Counted from the first letter of the stretch, positions 7,778 to 16,751 are shown. The stretch is 64,000 nucleotides of DNA from JAWLGZ01 sp041690635 (GCA_041690635.1 JAWLGZ010000001.1:1-64000); one strand, 5' to 3'. Numbers and translations: made by a program. The notes: generated from the sequence alone by a model not told the origin.

Positions 7778-10129
7778 TCATGCCGACTCCAGCCGCACGG
7801 TCTGGTAGCCGAAACCGATACCCAAGCCATCCGCGCAACCGGTCGGGATCAGTACGCATCCCTCCGCGATAGCGCCATCGATCACCAGCGGCAGCACCGT
7901 CGAGTGTTCCCCCTGCACGGCACGCACCTGTTCGGCGCCCTCGATGCCCGCCTGTTTGGCGGTCGTGGGACTGACCCGCACCGCGTAGGCCGCGTCTGCG
8001 GTCTGCTGAAGGGGGGCGCTGCGGCGCACCATCGGGTCGGTGGCGTAGAGCGGGAACTCGCCGACGCGCAGCAGGCCTTCTTCGGAGGCGGGCAGTTCGG
8101 GGCTACGCCACGGCACATTGGCACCCGGTTCGATGGCGGCACAGGCGGCACGCAGCTCCTCGCGCACCTCTTCTGAGCTGGCGTATTCAAAACCTTCCAT
8201 CGCCAGCAGGTTGCCGAGCACCCGCAGTACCTTCCAGGCGGGGCGCGCCTCGCCCGCCGGGGCGACGCAGCCGGTGAAGCTCTGCCAGCGCCCTTCCCCG
8301 TTGACCAGGGTGCCGGAGGTCTCCGGGAACAGGGCGATCGGCAGCAGCACATCCGCATAATCGCGCAGTGCGGGACTGTCGAAGGCGGTCAGCGCCACCA
8401 CCGTCTCCGCCCCCTGCAGGGCGGACAGCGCCCGCTCCGGGTCGAGACACTCCAGCTCCGGCTCGGTGTTCAGCAGCAGGAAACCGGCCACACTGCCGTC
8501 CAGCATCTCCGGCCAACTCTTGCCCCGGGTGGCGGTGGAGCCACCCGCTCCCCGATGAGGTACCGCACCGGCGAGCCAAGCGCCGGCGGCGTTGCCGCCC
8601 TCGGCAATGAACCCGACCCGGGCACCGGAAAGCTCGGCGATCAGGGTGGCCAGGCGGCGCAATTCGGCTTGTGCAGGATGCTGCGCAGCCAGCGCGCCAA
8701 GCAGAAGGGTCGCCCGTTCGGCAGAACGCAGCTTCCCGGCGATACGGCCCGCCTCGTCGAGCGGCATCTTGCCGAATCCGTCGAAACCCTCGGGCGCCGG
8801 TTTACCGGCCGCCTCCAGCAGCGCACGCGCCACGGCGGCCAGCGCCTCGACCATCTGTGCCGGCGAGACGGTGATCCGTTCGGCCAGCGGGAAGTTGAAC
8901 GGGTAGGCGACCGGATTGATGTCCATGACCGCGGCGCCACCATTGGCCGCCTTGCGCAGGCGGGTGGCGAGCAGCGGCTGCTCCTTGCGGAGGTTGGCAC
9001 CGACCAGCAGCACCGCATCCGACTGCTCCAGTTCGGCGATGGGCTGCCCCAGCCAGGGGAACGGCGGCAGGTCGTCCTGACTACGGAAATCCTGCTGGCG
9101 CAGGCGGTGGTCCACATTGCCCGAACCGAGGCCGCGCACCAGCTTCTGCAGCAGGTAGAACTCCTCGGTAGTCGAGGTGTATCCGGCCATTGCGCCGAGA
9201 CCATCGGCACCGCGGGCAGCAATCCGCCTGATCGCCTCGGCGGCACGGGGGAGCGCCTCATCCCAATCGGCCTCGCGCCACTGGCCGTTCTCCTTCAGCT
9301 GCGGACGGGTGAGCCGATCCTCTGCAGCAAGGGCGGTGTAGCTGAAGCGGTCGCGGTCGGCGAGCCAGAGCTCATTAACTGCCTCGTTCTCCTGCGGCAG
9401 CGCGCGCATCACCTTGCCGCCGCGAATATCGAGACGCAGGTTGGCCCCGACGCAGTCGTGGGGCGAGATACTCGGGCGACTCACCAGCTCCCAGGGACGG
9501 GCGGTGAAACGGTAGGGCTTGGAGGTCAAGGCACCCACCGGACAGAGGTCGATCACGTTGCCCGAGAGCTCCGAATCGACCGTGTCCTCGAGGTAGGTCT
9601 GGATATGGGTGTGCTCGCCGCGACCCGGTGCGCCAAACTCCATCATCCCCGCGATCTCCTGACCGAAGCGGACGCAGCGGGTGCAGTGGATGCAGCGGGT
9701 CATGTCGGTGGCGATGAGCGGGCCGATGTTCTTGTCAGCCACCACACGTTTGCCTTCGGCGTAGCGGGAGACGCTGTTGCCGAAGCCCATCGCCATCTCC
9801 TGCAGGTCGCACTCGCCGCCCTGATCGCAGACCGGACAGTCCAGCGGGTGGTTGATGAGCAGGAACTCCATCACCGCCTTCTGGGCGGCGATCGCCTTGG
9901 GCGAGTTGGTGAAGACCTTCATGCCGTCGGTCACCGGCGTGGCGCACGCCGGCAGCGGCTTCGGCGCCTTCTCCACCTCAACCAGGCACATGCGGCAGTT
10001 GGCCGCAATAGAGAGCTTCTTGTGGTAACAGAAGCGGGGAATGACGATGCCGGCGTCATCCGCGGCCTCGATCACCATCGAGCCCTCGCGCGCCTCTATC
10101 TCAATCCCGTTAATCTCGATCTTCGCCAT
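7778..10129 (-). CDS. nuoG: NADH-quinone oxidoreductase subunit G
   Basis: The 783-residue largest subunit of the peripheral arm. The N-terminal [2Fe-2S] ligands are C34, C45, C48 and C62. The HPLDCPVCDQGGEC segment supplies the His-plus-three-Cys [4Fe-4S] site, and TRCIHCTRCVRFGQEI with VIDLCPVGALT supplies a further [4Fe-4S] site. I see no extra CxxCxxxC motif after these, so this is the shorter NuoG form without the additional N7-type cluster. The rest is a molybdopterin-oxidoreductase-like fold, catalytically inactive in this family. It is separated from nuoF by a repeat-containing 196-base spacer, unusual inside a nuo operon. Confidence 0.98.
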   Translation of the reverse strand: MAKIEINGIEIEAREGSMVIEAADDAGIVIPRFCYHKKLSIAANCRMCLVEVEKAPKPLPACATPVTDGMKVFTNSPKAIAAQKAVMEFLLINHPLDCPVCDQGGECDLQEMAMGFGNSVSRYAEGKRVVADKNIGPLIATDMTRCIHCTRCVRFGQEIAGMMEFGAPGRGEHTHIQTYLEDTVDSELSGNVIDLCPVGALTSKPYRFTARPWELVSRPSISPHDCVGANLRLDIRGGKVMRALPQENEAVNELWLADRDRFSYTALAAEDRLTRPQLKENGQWREADWDEALPRAAEAIRRIAARGADGLGAMAGYTSTTEEFYLLQKLVRGLGSGNVDHRLRQQDFRSQDDLPPFPWLGQPIAELEQSDAVLLVGANLRKEQPLLATRLRKAANGGAAVMDINPVAYPFNFPLAERITVSPAQMVEALAAVARALLEAAGKPAPEGFDGFGKMPLDEAGRIAGKLRSAERATLLLGALAAQHPAQAELRRLATLIAELSGARVGFIAEGGNAAGAWLAGAVPHRGAGGSTATRGKSWPEMLDGSVAGFLLLNTEPELECLDPERALSALQGAETVVALTAFDSPALRDYADVLLPIALFPETSGTLVNGEGRWQSFTGCVAPAGEARPAWKVLRVLGNLLAMEGFEYASSEEVREELRAACAAIEPGANVPWRSPELPASEEGLLRVGEFPLYATDPMVRRSAPLQQTADAAYAVRVSPTTAKQAGIEGAEQVRAVQGEHSTVLPLVIDGAIAEGCVLIPTGCADGLGIGFGYQTVRLESA

Positions 10130-10160
10130 TCAGAAAGACCAGTCAATTTGAAAACATATT

Positions 10161-10308
10161 CACCGCAGAGGACGCAGAGTGCGCAGAGTGCGCAGAGAGT
10201 GAACATCCTTCACTCCCAATTGCCGCCGTGCCTCGCATTACGAGTTCCGAAACGGCTACGCCCATATACGTTCTTTTTCTCTGCGTCCTCTGCGCCCTCT
10301 GCGGTGAC
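10161..10308. repeat. Paired 9-base-period repeat (CGCAGAGNN), nuoG-nuoF spacer
   Basis: The left arm (10161-10198) holds four 9-base units beginning CGCAGAG. The right arm (10279-10308) holds the reverse-complement units CTCTGCGNN three times. The arms bracket about 80 bases of unrelated sequence and could form a long stem in RNA. The element occupies most of the gap between nuoF and nuoG. Similar elements occur at 11606-11745, 19064-19276 and 40884-40992. Confidence 0.92.
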
Positions 10309-10325
10309 AGCTTTTCCGTTTCTTT

Positions 10326-11591
10326 TCAGACCATGCACTTGCCGTGGTCGATGTGGTACTGGAACTCGTCCCGGTAGTGCTTGATGAAGCTCTTCACCGG
10401 CATCGCCGCGGCGTCGCCCAGGGCGCAGATGGTGCGGCCCTCGATATTGCTGGCGACCTCCACCAGCCGGTCCAGGTCCTCCTGCCGCCCCTGGCCGTGT
10501 TCGATGCGGTGCACCACGCGGGCGAGCCAGCCGGTACCTTCGCGGCAGGGGGTGCACTGGCCGCAGGACTCCTCGAAATAGAAGTGCGACATGCGGGCGA
10601 GCGCACGCACCATGCAGGTGGTCTCATCCATCACGATGACGGAGCCGGCACCCAGCATGGAGCCTGCCTTGGCGATGGAGTCGTAGTCCATCGTCATCTC
10701 CATCGCGATCTCCGCCGGCAGCACCGGCGTGGAACTGCCGCCCGGGATCACCGCCTTGAGCTTGAGGCCGCCGCGCACACCACCCGCCATCTCCAGCAGT
10801 TCGGCAAACGGGGTCCCCATCGGGATCTCATAGTTCCCGGGCTTGTTGACGTGGCCCGAGACGCAGAACAGCTTCACGCCGCCATTGTTCGGCTTGCCCA
10901 ACTCAAGGAACCACTGGCCGCCCTTCTGCAGGATCACCGGCACCGAGGCGAGGCTCTCGGTATTGTTGATGGTCGTCGGCCGTCCGTAGAGGCCGAAGCT
11001 GGCCGGAAACGGCGGCTTGAAGCGGGGCTGCCCCTTCTTGCCCTCGATCGACTCCAGCAGCGCCGTCTCCTCGCCGCAGATGTAGGCGCCCGCACCCAGG
11101 TGGGTGTGGATATCGAAATCGAACCCGGAGCCGCAAATATTATTGCCCAGCAGGCCGGCGGCGCGCGCCTCTTCCAGCGCCCTCTCGAACCGCTCATACG
11201 GCTCCCAGAACTCGCCGCGGATATAGTTGTAGCCGACGCTGGCGCCCATCACGTAGCCGGCGATGGCCATGCCTTCGATCAGTTGGTGCGGGTTGTAGCG
11301 CAGGATGTCCCGGTCCTTGCAGGTGCCCGGCTCCCCCTCGTCGGAGTTGCAGACCACATACTTCTGCCCCGGCGCATTGCGCGGCATGAAGCTCCACTTG
11401 AGCCCCGTGGGGAACCCGGCACCGCCGCGGCCGCGCAGCACGGAGGTCTTCAGCTCCGCGATGATCTCCTCGGCGGGGGTCTTCTCCTTCAGGATCCGCT
11501 CCAGCACCTCATAGCCGCCCACGCTCCGATAGGATTCGAGCGTCCACGGCTTCTCCAGGTGCAGCGTGCGGAAACAGACGTCGTTGGCCAT
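10326..11591 (-). CDS. nuoF: NADH-quinone oxidoreductase subunit F (FMN, NADH site)
   Basis: A 421-residue flavoprotein that oxidises NADH and passes electrons through FMN to the iron-sulfur chain. The glycine-rich RGRGGAGFPTGLKW segment near residue 55 is the FMN/NADH-binding signature. The C-terminal SCGQCTPCREGT plus a later cysteine (GRTICALGDAA) ligate the N3 [4Fe-4S] cluster. Repeat elements flank it on both sides, so nuoF is isolated within the operon by two potential RNA hairpins. Only a weak ribosome-binding site (CAGG, about 10 bases upstream) is visible. Confidence 0.98.
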   Translation of the reverse strand: MANDVCFRTLHLEKPWTLESYRSVGGYEVLERILKEKTPAEEIIAELKTSVLRGRGGAGFPTGLKWSFMPRNAPGQKYVVCNSDEGEPGTCKDRDILRYNPHQLIEGMAIAGYVMGASVGYNYIRGEFWEPYERFERALEEARAAGLLGNNICGSGFDFDIHTHLGAGAYICGEETALLESIEGKKGQPRFKPPFPASFGLYGRPTTINNTESLASVPVILQKGGQWFLELGKPNNGGVKLFCVSGHVNKPGNYEIPMGTPFAELLEMAGGVRGGLKLKAVIPGGSSTPVLPAEIAMEMTMDYDSIAKAGSMLGAGSVIVMDETTCMVRALARMSHFYFEESCGQCTPCREGTGWLARVVHRIEHGQGRQEDLDRLVEVASNIEGRTICALGDAAAMPVKSFIKHYRDEFQYHIDHGKCMV

Positions 11592-11605
11592 TGCTTAAAC
11601 CTGAT

Positions 11606-11745
11606 TCACCGCAGAGGACGCAGAGAGCGCAGAGTGAGATACAGCTATCCATACCGGGGGGGTATCGCCACCCGGGAGGCTGCACTGCGTGCGAAGGACA
11701 GCTCCTGAAATCACTTTGTCTTTCCTCTGCGTACTCTGCGGTTGA
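11606..11745. repeat. Paired 9-base-period repeat (CGCAGAGNN), nuoF-nuoE spacer
   Basis: The left arm (11606-11635) reads CACCGCAGAGG followed by CGCAGAG units. The right arm (11724-11745) carries the complementary CTCTGCG units ending CTCTGCGGTTGA. Organisation and size match the element between nuoG and nuoF. It fills the gap between nuoE and nuoF. Confidence 0.9.
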
Positions 11746-11754
11746 TTGCTCTTG

Positions 11755-12246
11755 TCACTCCAGCCCGTCGAGGATCACGTCGATCTTCTCGGGGGTGAGA
11801 TTTTCGTGGTACTGCTTGGCCACTTCGAACATCGGCGCGCCGACACAGGCGCCCAGGCACTCCACCTCCTTGAGGGTGAACTTGCCGTCCGGGGTGGTCT
11901 CGCCCAGCTTGATACCGAGCCGCTTCTCCAGATGCGCCACCACCTCATCGGAGCCGCGCAGCATGCAGGAGATATTGGTGCAGACGCAGATCTTGTGACG
12001 GCCGACCGGCTCCAGTTCGTACATGGAGTAGAAGGTGGCCACCTCATAGACCGCGATGGGCGGCATCTCCAGATACTCGGCCACTGCGTCAATCAGCTCA
12101 CGGCTCAGCCAGCCGCCGTTCTGCTCCTGCGCAACGCGCAGCGCCGCCATCACCGCCGACTGCTTGCGGTCGGGCGGATATTTGGCAACCCAGCCGTCGA
12201 TGTCGGCACGGGATTCCGGGGTGAGCAGGTCGATATTGCCGGCCAT
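11755..12246 (-). CDS. nuoE: NADH-quinone oxidoreductase subunit E ([2Fe-2S])
   Basis: A 163-residue thioredoxin-like subunit carrying cluster N1a beside the NADH site. The four ligands fall in CTNISCMLRG and ECLGACVGAPM. The AVYEVATFYSMY segment before them is typical of NuoE. Its start codon overlaps the nuoD stop by one base, so E and D are likely translationally coupled. Confidence 0.98.
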   Translation of the reverse strand: MAGNIDLLTPESRADIDGWVAKYPPDRKQSAVMAALRVAQEQNGGWLSRELIDAVAEYLEMPPIAVYEVATFYSMYELEPVGRHKICVCTNISCMLRGSDEVVAHLEKRLGIKLGETTPDGKFTLKEVECLGACVGAPMFEVAKQYHENLTPEKIDVILDGLE

Positions 12247-13502
12247 CAGCGATCAATCTCCCCGAAGACGATGTCCTGTGTTCCGATGATCGCCACCACG
12301 TCTGCCAGCATGTGGCCGCGCACCATCTCGTCGAGTGCGGCCAGATGGGCGAATCCCGGTGCACGGATCTTGAGGCGGTAAGGCTTGTTGGCCCCGTCGG
12401 AGACGATGTAGATGCCGAACTCCCCCTTGGGGTGCTCCACCGCCGCGTACGCCTCCCCCTCCGGCATGCTGACGCCCTCGGAGAAGAGCTTGAAGTGGTG
12501 GATCAGCGACTCCATGTCGGCCTTCATGTCGGTGCGGGCGGGCGGCGTCACCTTATGGTCGTCCGCCATCACCGGGCCCGAATTGTTGCGCAGCCACTCG
12601 ACGCACTGGCGGATGATGCGGTTGGACTGGCGCATCTCCTCGATGCGCACCAGATAGCGGTCGTAGCAGTCGCCGTTGACGCCCACAGGGATGTCGAACT
12701 GCATCCGGTCATAGACCTCGTAGGGCTGCTTCTTGCGCAGGTCCCACTCAAAGCCCGAGCCGCGCAGCATGGGGCCGGAGAAACCGAGCTGCAGCGCCCG
12801 CTCCGGAGAGACCACGCCGATACCCACGGTGCGCTGCTTCCAGATGCGGTTTTCGGTAAGCAGGTTCTCGTACTCGTCGACATACTTGGGGAAGCGGTCG
12901 GTGAAGTCCTCGATGAAGTCGAGCAGCGATCCCTGACGGTTGGCGTTCAGCCGCTCGATCTCCTGGGCGTTGTGCCACTTACTGGCGCCCTGGAAGCGGG
13001 GCATCACATCGGGCAGGTCGCGGTAGACGCCGCCCGGCCGATAGTAGGCCGCATGCAGGCGGGCGCCGGAGACCGCCTCGTAGCAGTCCATCAGGTCCTC
13101 GCGTTCACGGAAGGCGTAGAGGAACACCGTCATCGCCCCCACGTCGAGGGCGTGGGAACCGAGCCACAACAGGTGGTTCAGGATGCGGGTGATCTCGTCG
13201 AACATCACCCGGATGTACTGGGCGCGGATCGGCACTTCGATGCCGAGCAGCTTCTCCATCGCCATGACGTAGCCGTGTTCGTTGCACATCATGGAGACGT
13301 AGTCGAGCCGGTCCATGTAGGGGACGCTCTGCAGCCAGTGGCGCTCCTCGGCCAGCTTTTCCGTGGCCCGGTGCAGCAGCCCGATGTGCGGGTCGGCGCG
13401 CTGTACCACCTCGCCGTCCATCTCCAGCACCAGGCGCAGCACACCGTGGGCCGCCGGATGCTGCGGCCCGAAGTTCATGGTGAAGTTGCGGATCTCAGCC
13501 AT
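12246..13502 (-). CDS. nuoD: NADH-quinone oxidoreductase subunit D
   Basis: An approximately 418-residue subunit lining the quinone-binding cavity, homologous to the large subunit of NiFe hydrogenases but without the metal site. The family motif NFGPQHPAAHGVLRL lies near the N-terminus, and CGFEWDLRK-type quinone-site sequence (RGSGFEWDLRKKQPYEVYD) is present. I chose the start at 13502 (MAEIRNFTMNFGPQ) because AGGAGGGG precedes it; the frame opens nine codons earlier. It overlaps the nuoC stop by eight bases. NuoC and NuoD are separate, not fused as in enterobacteria. Confidence 0.98.
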   Translation of the reverse strand: MAEIRNFTMNFGPQHPAAHGVLRLVLEMDGEVVQRADPHIGLLHRATEKLAEERHWLQSVPYMDRLDYVSMMCNEHGYVMAMEKLLGIEVPIRAQYIRVMFDEITRILNHLLWLGSHALDVGAMTVFLYAFREREDLMDCYEAVSGARLHAAYYRPGGVYRDLPDVMPRFQGASKWHNAQEIERLNANRQGSLLDFIEDFTDRFPKYVDEYENLLTENRIWKQRTVGIGVVSPERALQLGFSGPMLRGSGFEWDLRKKQPYEVYDRMQFDIPVGVNGDCYDRYLVRIEEMRQSNRIIRQCVEWLRNNSGPVMADDHKVTPPARTDMKADMESLIHHFKLFSEGVSMPEGEAYAAVEHPKGEFGIYIVSDGANKPYRLKIRAPGFAHLAALDEMVRGHMLADVVAIIGTQDIVFGEIDR

Positions 13503-14172
13503 TCTGCCCCTCCTGCTCCGGGTGCTCATGGCGATGGTCGTGACGCACGATGCGCGGCACCACGCTGCGCTGCTCGATGCTCACCGGCTCATAGACCACC
13601 CGCTGCCGCTCCGGGTCGTAGCGCATCTCCACGTTGCCGATCACCGGGAAGTCCTTACGGAACGGGTGTCCGACGAAGCCGTAGTCCGTAAGGATGCGGC
13701 GCAGGTCCGGATGACCGGCGAACACGATGCCGAACAGGTCGAACGCCTCCCGTTCGAACCAGTTGGCAGAACTCCAGATATCGACGACCGAGTCGACCGT
13801 GGGCACCTCGCCATCGGCGAATACGCGCAGCCGGATACGGTGGTTGCAGCTGACCGAAAGCAGGTGATAGGCAACCGCGAAGCGCGGCTTCTGCCAGCCG
13901 CCCTGGTTCAACCGGCTCTCGGCGGGCGAGGCGAGGTGGAACTCCCGGCGGCCGAGATCGCCCTGCCCGTAGGCGGCATAATCCAGGCCGCACAGGTCCA
14001 TCAACTGTTCGAAAGCGAATTCGGCATCATCCCGCAACTCACGGCACACCGCGAGCATCTGGGCCCTGGGCAGTTCGACCGTCAGCTCACCATGGGCGAC
14101 CTGGACACCGTCGATACGCCCCGCGAACCGCTGTTCGATGCGAGAGGCCAGGTTCTGGTAGTAGTCGGACAT
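13495..14172 (-). CDS. nuoC: NADH-quinone oxidoreductase subunit C
   Basis: A 225-residue peripheral-arm subunit (30-kDa subunit family). The diagnostic segment is SANWFEREAFDLFGIVFAGHPDLRRILTDYGFVGHPFRKDFP in the second half; its key residues are ERE, DLFGI, RRILTDYGF and HPFRKDFP. It lies between nuoB and nuoD and ends inside the nuoD ribosome-binding region. Confidence 0.97.
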   Translation of the reverse strand: MSDYYQNLASRIEQRFAGRIDGVQVAHGELTVELPRAQMLAVCRELRDDAEFAFEQLMDLCGLDYAAYGQGDLGRREFHLASPAESRLNQGGWQKPRFAVAYHLLSVSCNHRIRLRVFADGEVPTVDSVVDIWSSANWFEREAFDLFGIVFAGHPDLRRILTDYGFVGHPFRKDFPVIGNVEMRYDPERQRVVYEPVSIEQRSVVPRIVRHDHRHEHPEQEGQNG

Positions 14173-14185
14173 CGCGAATTCGATC

Positions 14186-14662
14186 TCAGCGGGCGATGGT
14201 GTTGGTACGGCGGATCTTGTTCTGCAACTGCAGAATCCCGTAGATCAGCGCCTCGGCGGTCGGCGGGCAGCCCGGCACATAGATATCGACCGGCACGACA
14301 CGGTCGCAGCCGCGCACCACCGAGTAGGAGTAGTGGTAATAACCGCCGCCGTTGGCGCAGGAACCCATGGAGATCACCCAGCGCGGCTCCGCCATCTGGT
14401 CGTACACCTTGCGCAGGGCGGGGGCCATCTTGTTGACCAGGGTGCCGGCCACGATCATGACGTCCGACTGGCGGGGGCTGGGCCGGAACAGCATGCCGAA
14501 GCGATCCAGGTCATAGCGGGCGGCACCCGCCTGCATCATCTCGACAGCACAGCAGGCGAGACCGAAGGTCATCGGCCACATGGAGCCGGTACGGGCCCAG
14601 TTGATCAGCGCATCCGCAGTGGTGGTGACCACGCCCTTTTCGAGCACACCCTCTATTCCCAC
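14186..14662 (-). CDS. nuoB: NADH-quinone oxidoreductase subunit B (cluster N2)
   Basis: An approximately 158-residue subunit that binds cluster N2, the last electron carrier before quinone. Ligands are visible in GLACCAVEMM, the GSCANGGG loop and VPGCPP. I prefer the GTG at 14662 (GIEGVLEKGVVTTT next), which matches the usual family N-terminus, has AAGGGGG upstream and overlaps the nuoA stop by 10 bases. An ATG at 14683 would add seven residues (MEEGGAA) and cannot be excluded. Confidence 0.95.
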   Translation of the reverse strand: MGIEGVLEKGVVTTTADALINWARTGSMWPMTFGLACCAVEMMQAGAARYDLDRFGMLFRPSPRQSDVMIVAGTLVNKMAPALRKVYDQMAEPRWVISMGSCANGGGYYHYSYSVVRGCDRVVPVDIYVPGCPPTAEALIYGILQLQNKIRRTNTIAR

Positions 14663-15009
14663 TGCAGCGCCCCCTTCTTCCATTCGTAGATGAACCCGAT
14701 CACCAGAATGCCCAGGAACACCAGCATGGCGACGAAGCCGAACATGCCGATCTCCCTCAGCACCACGGCCCAGGGAAAGAGAAAGGCGATTTCGAGATCG
14801 AAGATGATGAAGAGGATGGCCACGAGGTAGTAGCGCACATCGAATTTCATGCGCGAGTCCTCGAACGCCTCAAAGCCACATTCGTAGGGGGAGAGCTTGG
14901 CGGTATCGGGGCGGCGCGGACCGAGGATGAAGCCGAGCCCCATCGCCACCGCACCGAAAAGAACACCCACAACAATGAAGATCAGAATCGGGACATAGTT
15001 CTCGAGCAT
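14653..15009 (-). CDS. nuoA: NADH-quinone oxidoreductase subunit A
   Basis: The first gene of the nuo operon, encoding a 118-residue protein with three membrane helices. The conserved loop SPYECGFEAFEDSRMKFDVRYYL contains the cysteine that, in the family, becomes exposed near the quinone site. A GAGGT ribosome-binding site precedes the ATG. An approximately 140-base untranslated leader separates it from the predicted promoter at 15156-15184. Confidence 0.98.
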   Translation of the reverse strand: MLENYVPILIFIVVGVLFGAVAMGLGFILGPRRPDTAKLSPYECGFEAFEDSRMKFDVRYYLVAILFIIFDLEIAFLFPWAVVLREIGMFGFVAMLVFLGILVIGFIYEWKKGALQWE

Positions 15010-15155
15010 CGATTGACCTCGCGCCCCCAGGCGTAACGATCGGCTAGCCGACCGGCATCTTATGGTTCCCCGAAAGAATCATTGCATCATGCCGTAATAC
15101 GACCGACGCAGGCGTACTCCTTCGCGGAACCTTAATAATATTTGTAAGCCGGTGC

Positions 15156-15184
15156 AGTCTAGGCGGAGCCCTTGTCAGTGTCAA
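15156..15184 (-). promoter_or_regulatory. Sigma70 promoter of the nuo operon
   Basis: On the minus strand the -35 hexamer TTGACA is perfect (15184-15179), the spacer is exactly 17 bases, and the -10 is TAGACT (15161-15156). Transcription would start near 15149, about 140 bases upstream of nuoA. The rest of 15010-15388 holds no gene I can support: it is AT-richer than its surroundings, includes an A/T-rich block near 15230, and could carry activator sites that I cannot identify. Confidence 0.8.
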
Positions 15185-15388
15185 GAAATCACTAAACCAA
15201 ATCTCCTTAACTATCATCGAGTTATAACCATAAAATTTTTATGCGGGCATCGATTTTCTGCGCCATCGCAAAAAGCATACAACCCGGCCAATAGTATTGG
15301 CACACAGTATTGATGGACTTTGCCCGATAACCGGTCGCAAAGATAGAGCCCATTTACCGGTTTCGAGTTCCCGCCCCGTTTCCCGGGC

Positions 15389-15426
15389 AAAAAAAAACGC
15401 GTGGCCTGATGGCTCACGCGTTTTTC
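15389..15426 (-). terminator. Rho-independent terminator after tRNA-Leu
   Basis: On the minus strand an AAACGCGTG / CACGCGTTT stem with an approximately 10-base loop is followed by a run of nine T residues. It begins a few bases after the CCA end of the tRNA, so it ends the secG-tRNA transcript before the nuo promoter. Confidence 0.93.
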
Positions 15427-15429
15427 GAT

Positions 15430-15514
15430 TGGTGCCGACGGCGAGACTCGAACTCGCACGGGTTGCCCCACCACCCCCTCAAGATGGCGTGTCTACCAGT
15501 TCCACCACGTCGGC
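15430..15514 (-). tRNA. tRNA-Leu (anticodon GAG)
   Basis: An 85-base tRNA with encoded CCA. The acceptor stem pairs GCCGACG with CGTCGGC. The D arm has the class II leucine pattern GGTAGAC, the anticodon loop TTGAGGG gives GAG (complement of 15478-15480), and there is a long variable arm and a normal T arm with TTCGAGT. The secG-tRNA-Leu-nuoA order is common in gammaproteobacteria. Confidence 0.97.
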
Positions 15515-15531
15515 AAAAACAGAACTTTTCC

Positions 15532-15918
15532 TCACTCCGGTTGGGGCGGCGGCGTATCCGCCGGCACATCTTCCGGGCTCTCCCCACGGGGAGCTGTGGG
15601 CAAATCGGCCGGAGACTCGGGGCGGTCGGCACCGGGCGCCCGCTCTGCCGGTACACCAATCTCGGTAACGCTGCGCGGTGCCGAGCTGCGCTGAACCGAA
15701 AAGTAGGCGAGCACCAGGCTGGTAATGAAGAAGCCTACTGCCAGCACGGCGGTGGTCCGGGTCAGAAACGAGGCGGAGCCGCGCGAACCAAACACTGTCG
15801 CCGAGGCCCCACTACCGAAAGCGGCACCCGCATCGGCGCCTTTGCCATGCTGGATCAGCACCAGGCCGACAAGGCCGAGTGCTATCAACAGGTGGACAAC
15901 AACGATGATCGTCTGCAT
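15532..15918 (-). CDS. secG: Protein translocase subunit SecG
   Basis: A 128-residue inner-membrane protein with two membrane helices (about residues 3-22 and 55-75) and the conserved linker LIQHGKGADAGAAFGSGASATVFGSRGSASFLTR (key elements GKGAD, FGSG and FGSRG). It stimulates SecYEG-mediated protein export. The C-terminus has an acidic, proline-rich extension of about 45 residues, longer than in E. coli and probably disordered. It follows tpiA by eight bases. Confidence 0.97.
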   Translation of the reverse strand: MQTIIVVVHLLIALGLVGLVLIQHGKGADAGAAFGSGASATVFGSRGSASFLTRTTAVLAVGFFITSLVLAYFSVQRSSAPRSVTEIGVPAERAPGADRPESPADLPTAPRGESPEDVPADTPPPQPE

Positions 15919-15926
15919 GTAATCGT

Positions 15927-16685
15927 TTACCGGCCGCCAGCTGCACGACAGATGGTCAGGAAATCGGCGGCTTTGAGCGACGCACCGCCGATGAGCCCAC
16001 CATCGATATCGGCCTGGGCCACCAGTTCCGCCGCATTACCTGCGTTCATGCTGCCGCCGTAGAGGATGCGCACTTTGGCCGCCACATCCGCATCGCGCTG
16101 TGCAACGCGCTGCCGGATGAAGGCATGGACTGCCTGCGCCTGTTCCGGTGTGGCGGTCTTACCGGTGCCGATGGCCCACACCGGCTCATAGGCGATCACG
16201 CCATCGGCGAGCGCGGCAACACCTTCCGCCTCAATCACGGCGTCCAGCTGACGGGCGACCACCTGCTCGGTCACGTTGCCCTCACGCTCGTCGAGGGTCT
16301 CGCCGACGCAGAGAACCGGAATCATGCCCGCCTTACGCACAACGGCGAACTTGGCCGCCACCAGTGCATCGTCCTCCCCGTACAGCGAACGCCGCTCGGA
16401 GTGACCGATGATGACGTAGCGGCAGTTGAAATCCTTCAGCATTGAAGCCGCCACCTCACCGGTGTAGGCCCCGGAATCCTTGTCGCTGACGTTCTGCGCA
16501 CCCCAGCCGATCGAAGTGCCGTTCAGCTGCGCTTCCACATCACCCAGGTACACGAAAGGGGCACAGACCGCCACGTCAACCGCGCCCACGTCGCCGGCTC
16601 CGGCCTTGATGCCGTCCAGCAGCTCGCGGATGCTCGCCCTGGAACCGTTCATCTTCCAGTTTCCGGCAACCAACGGTCGACGCAT
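15927..16685 (-). CDS. tpiA: Triosephosphate isomerase
   Basis: A 252-residue TIM-barrel enzyme interconverting dihydroxyacetone phosphate and glyceraldehyde 3-phosphate in the cytoplasm. Substrate-binding NWKMN, the catalytic histidine segment GHSERR, the catalytic glutamate in AYEPVWAIGTG and the phosphate-binding LYGGSMN are all present. The start at 16685 follows GAGGGGTGAC and gives the normal N-terminus; a 20-codon upstream extension is not family-like. Confidence 0.98.
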   Translation of the reverse strand: MRRPLVAGNWKMNGSRASIRELLDGIKAGAGDVGAVDVAVCAPFVYLGDVEAQLNGTSIGWGAQNVSDKDSGAYTGEVAASMLKDFNCRYVIIGHSERRSLYGEDDALVAAKFAVVRKAGMIPVLCVGETLDEREGNVTEQVVARQLDAVIEAEGVAALADGVIAYEPVWAIGTGKTATPEQAQAVHAFIRQRVAQRDADVAAKVRILYGGSMNAGNAAELVAQADIDGGLIGGASLKAADFLTICRAAGGR

Positions 16686-16751
16686 GATGTCACCCCTCAG
16701 CGAAAAACAGCGCGCAAGCTTACCGTCTGCGCGTCGATAAATCAACGTGAT

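Noticed and set aside
11755..14662. nuoC-nuoD fusion expected in some gammaproteobacteria
   Set aside because: The two genes are clearly separate, with their own ribosome-binding sites and an eight-base overlap in different frames.
15214..15474. Minus-strand reading frame of 86 codons near the tRNA
   Set aside because: It runs through tRNA-Leu and its terminator, so it cannot be a separate gene.
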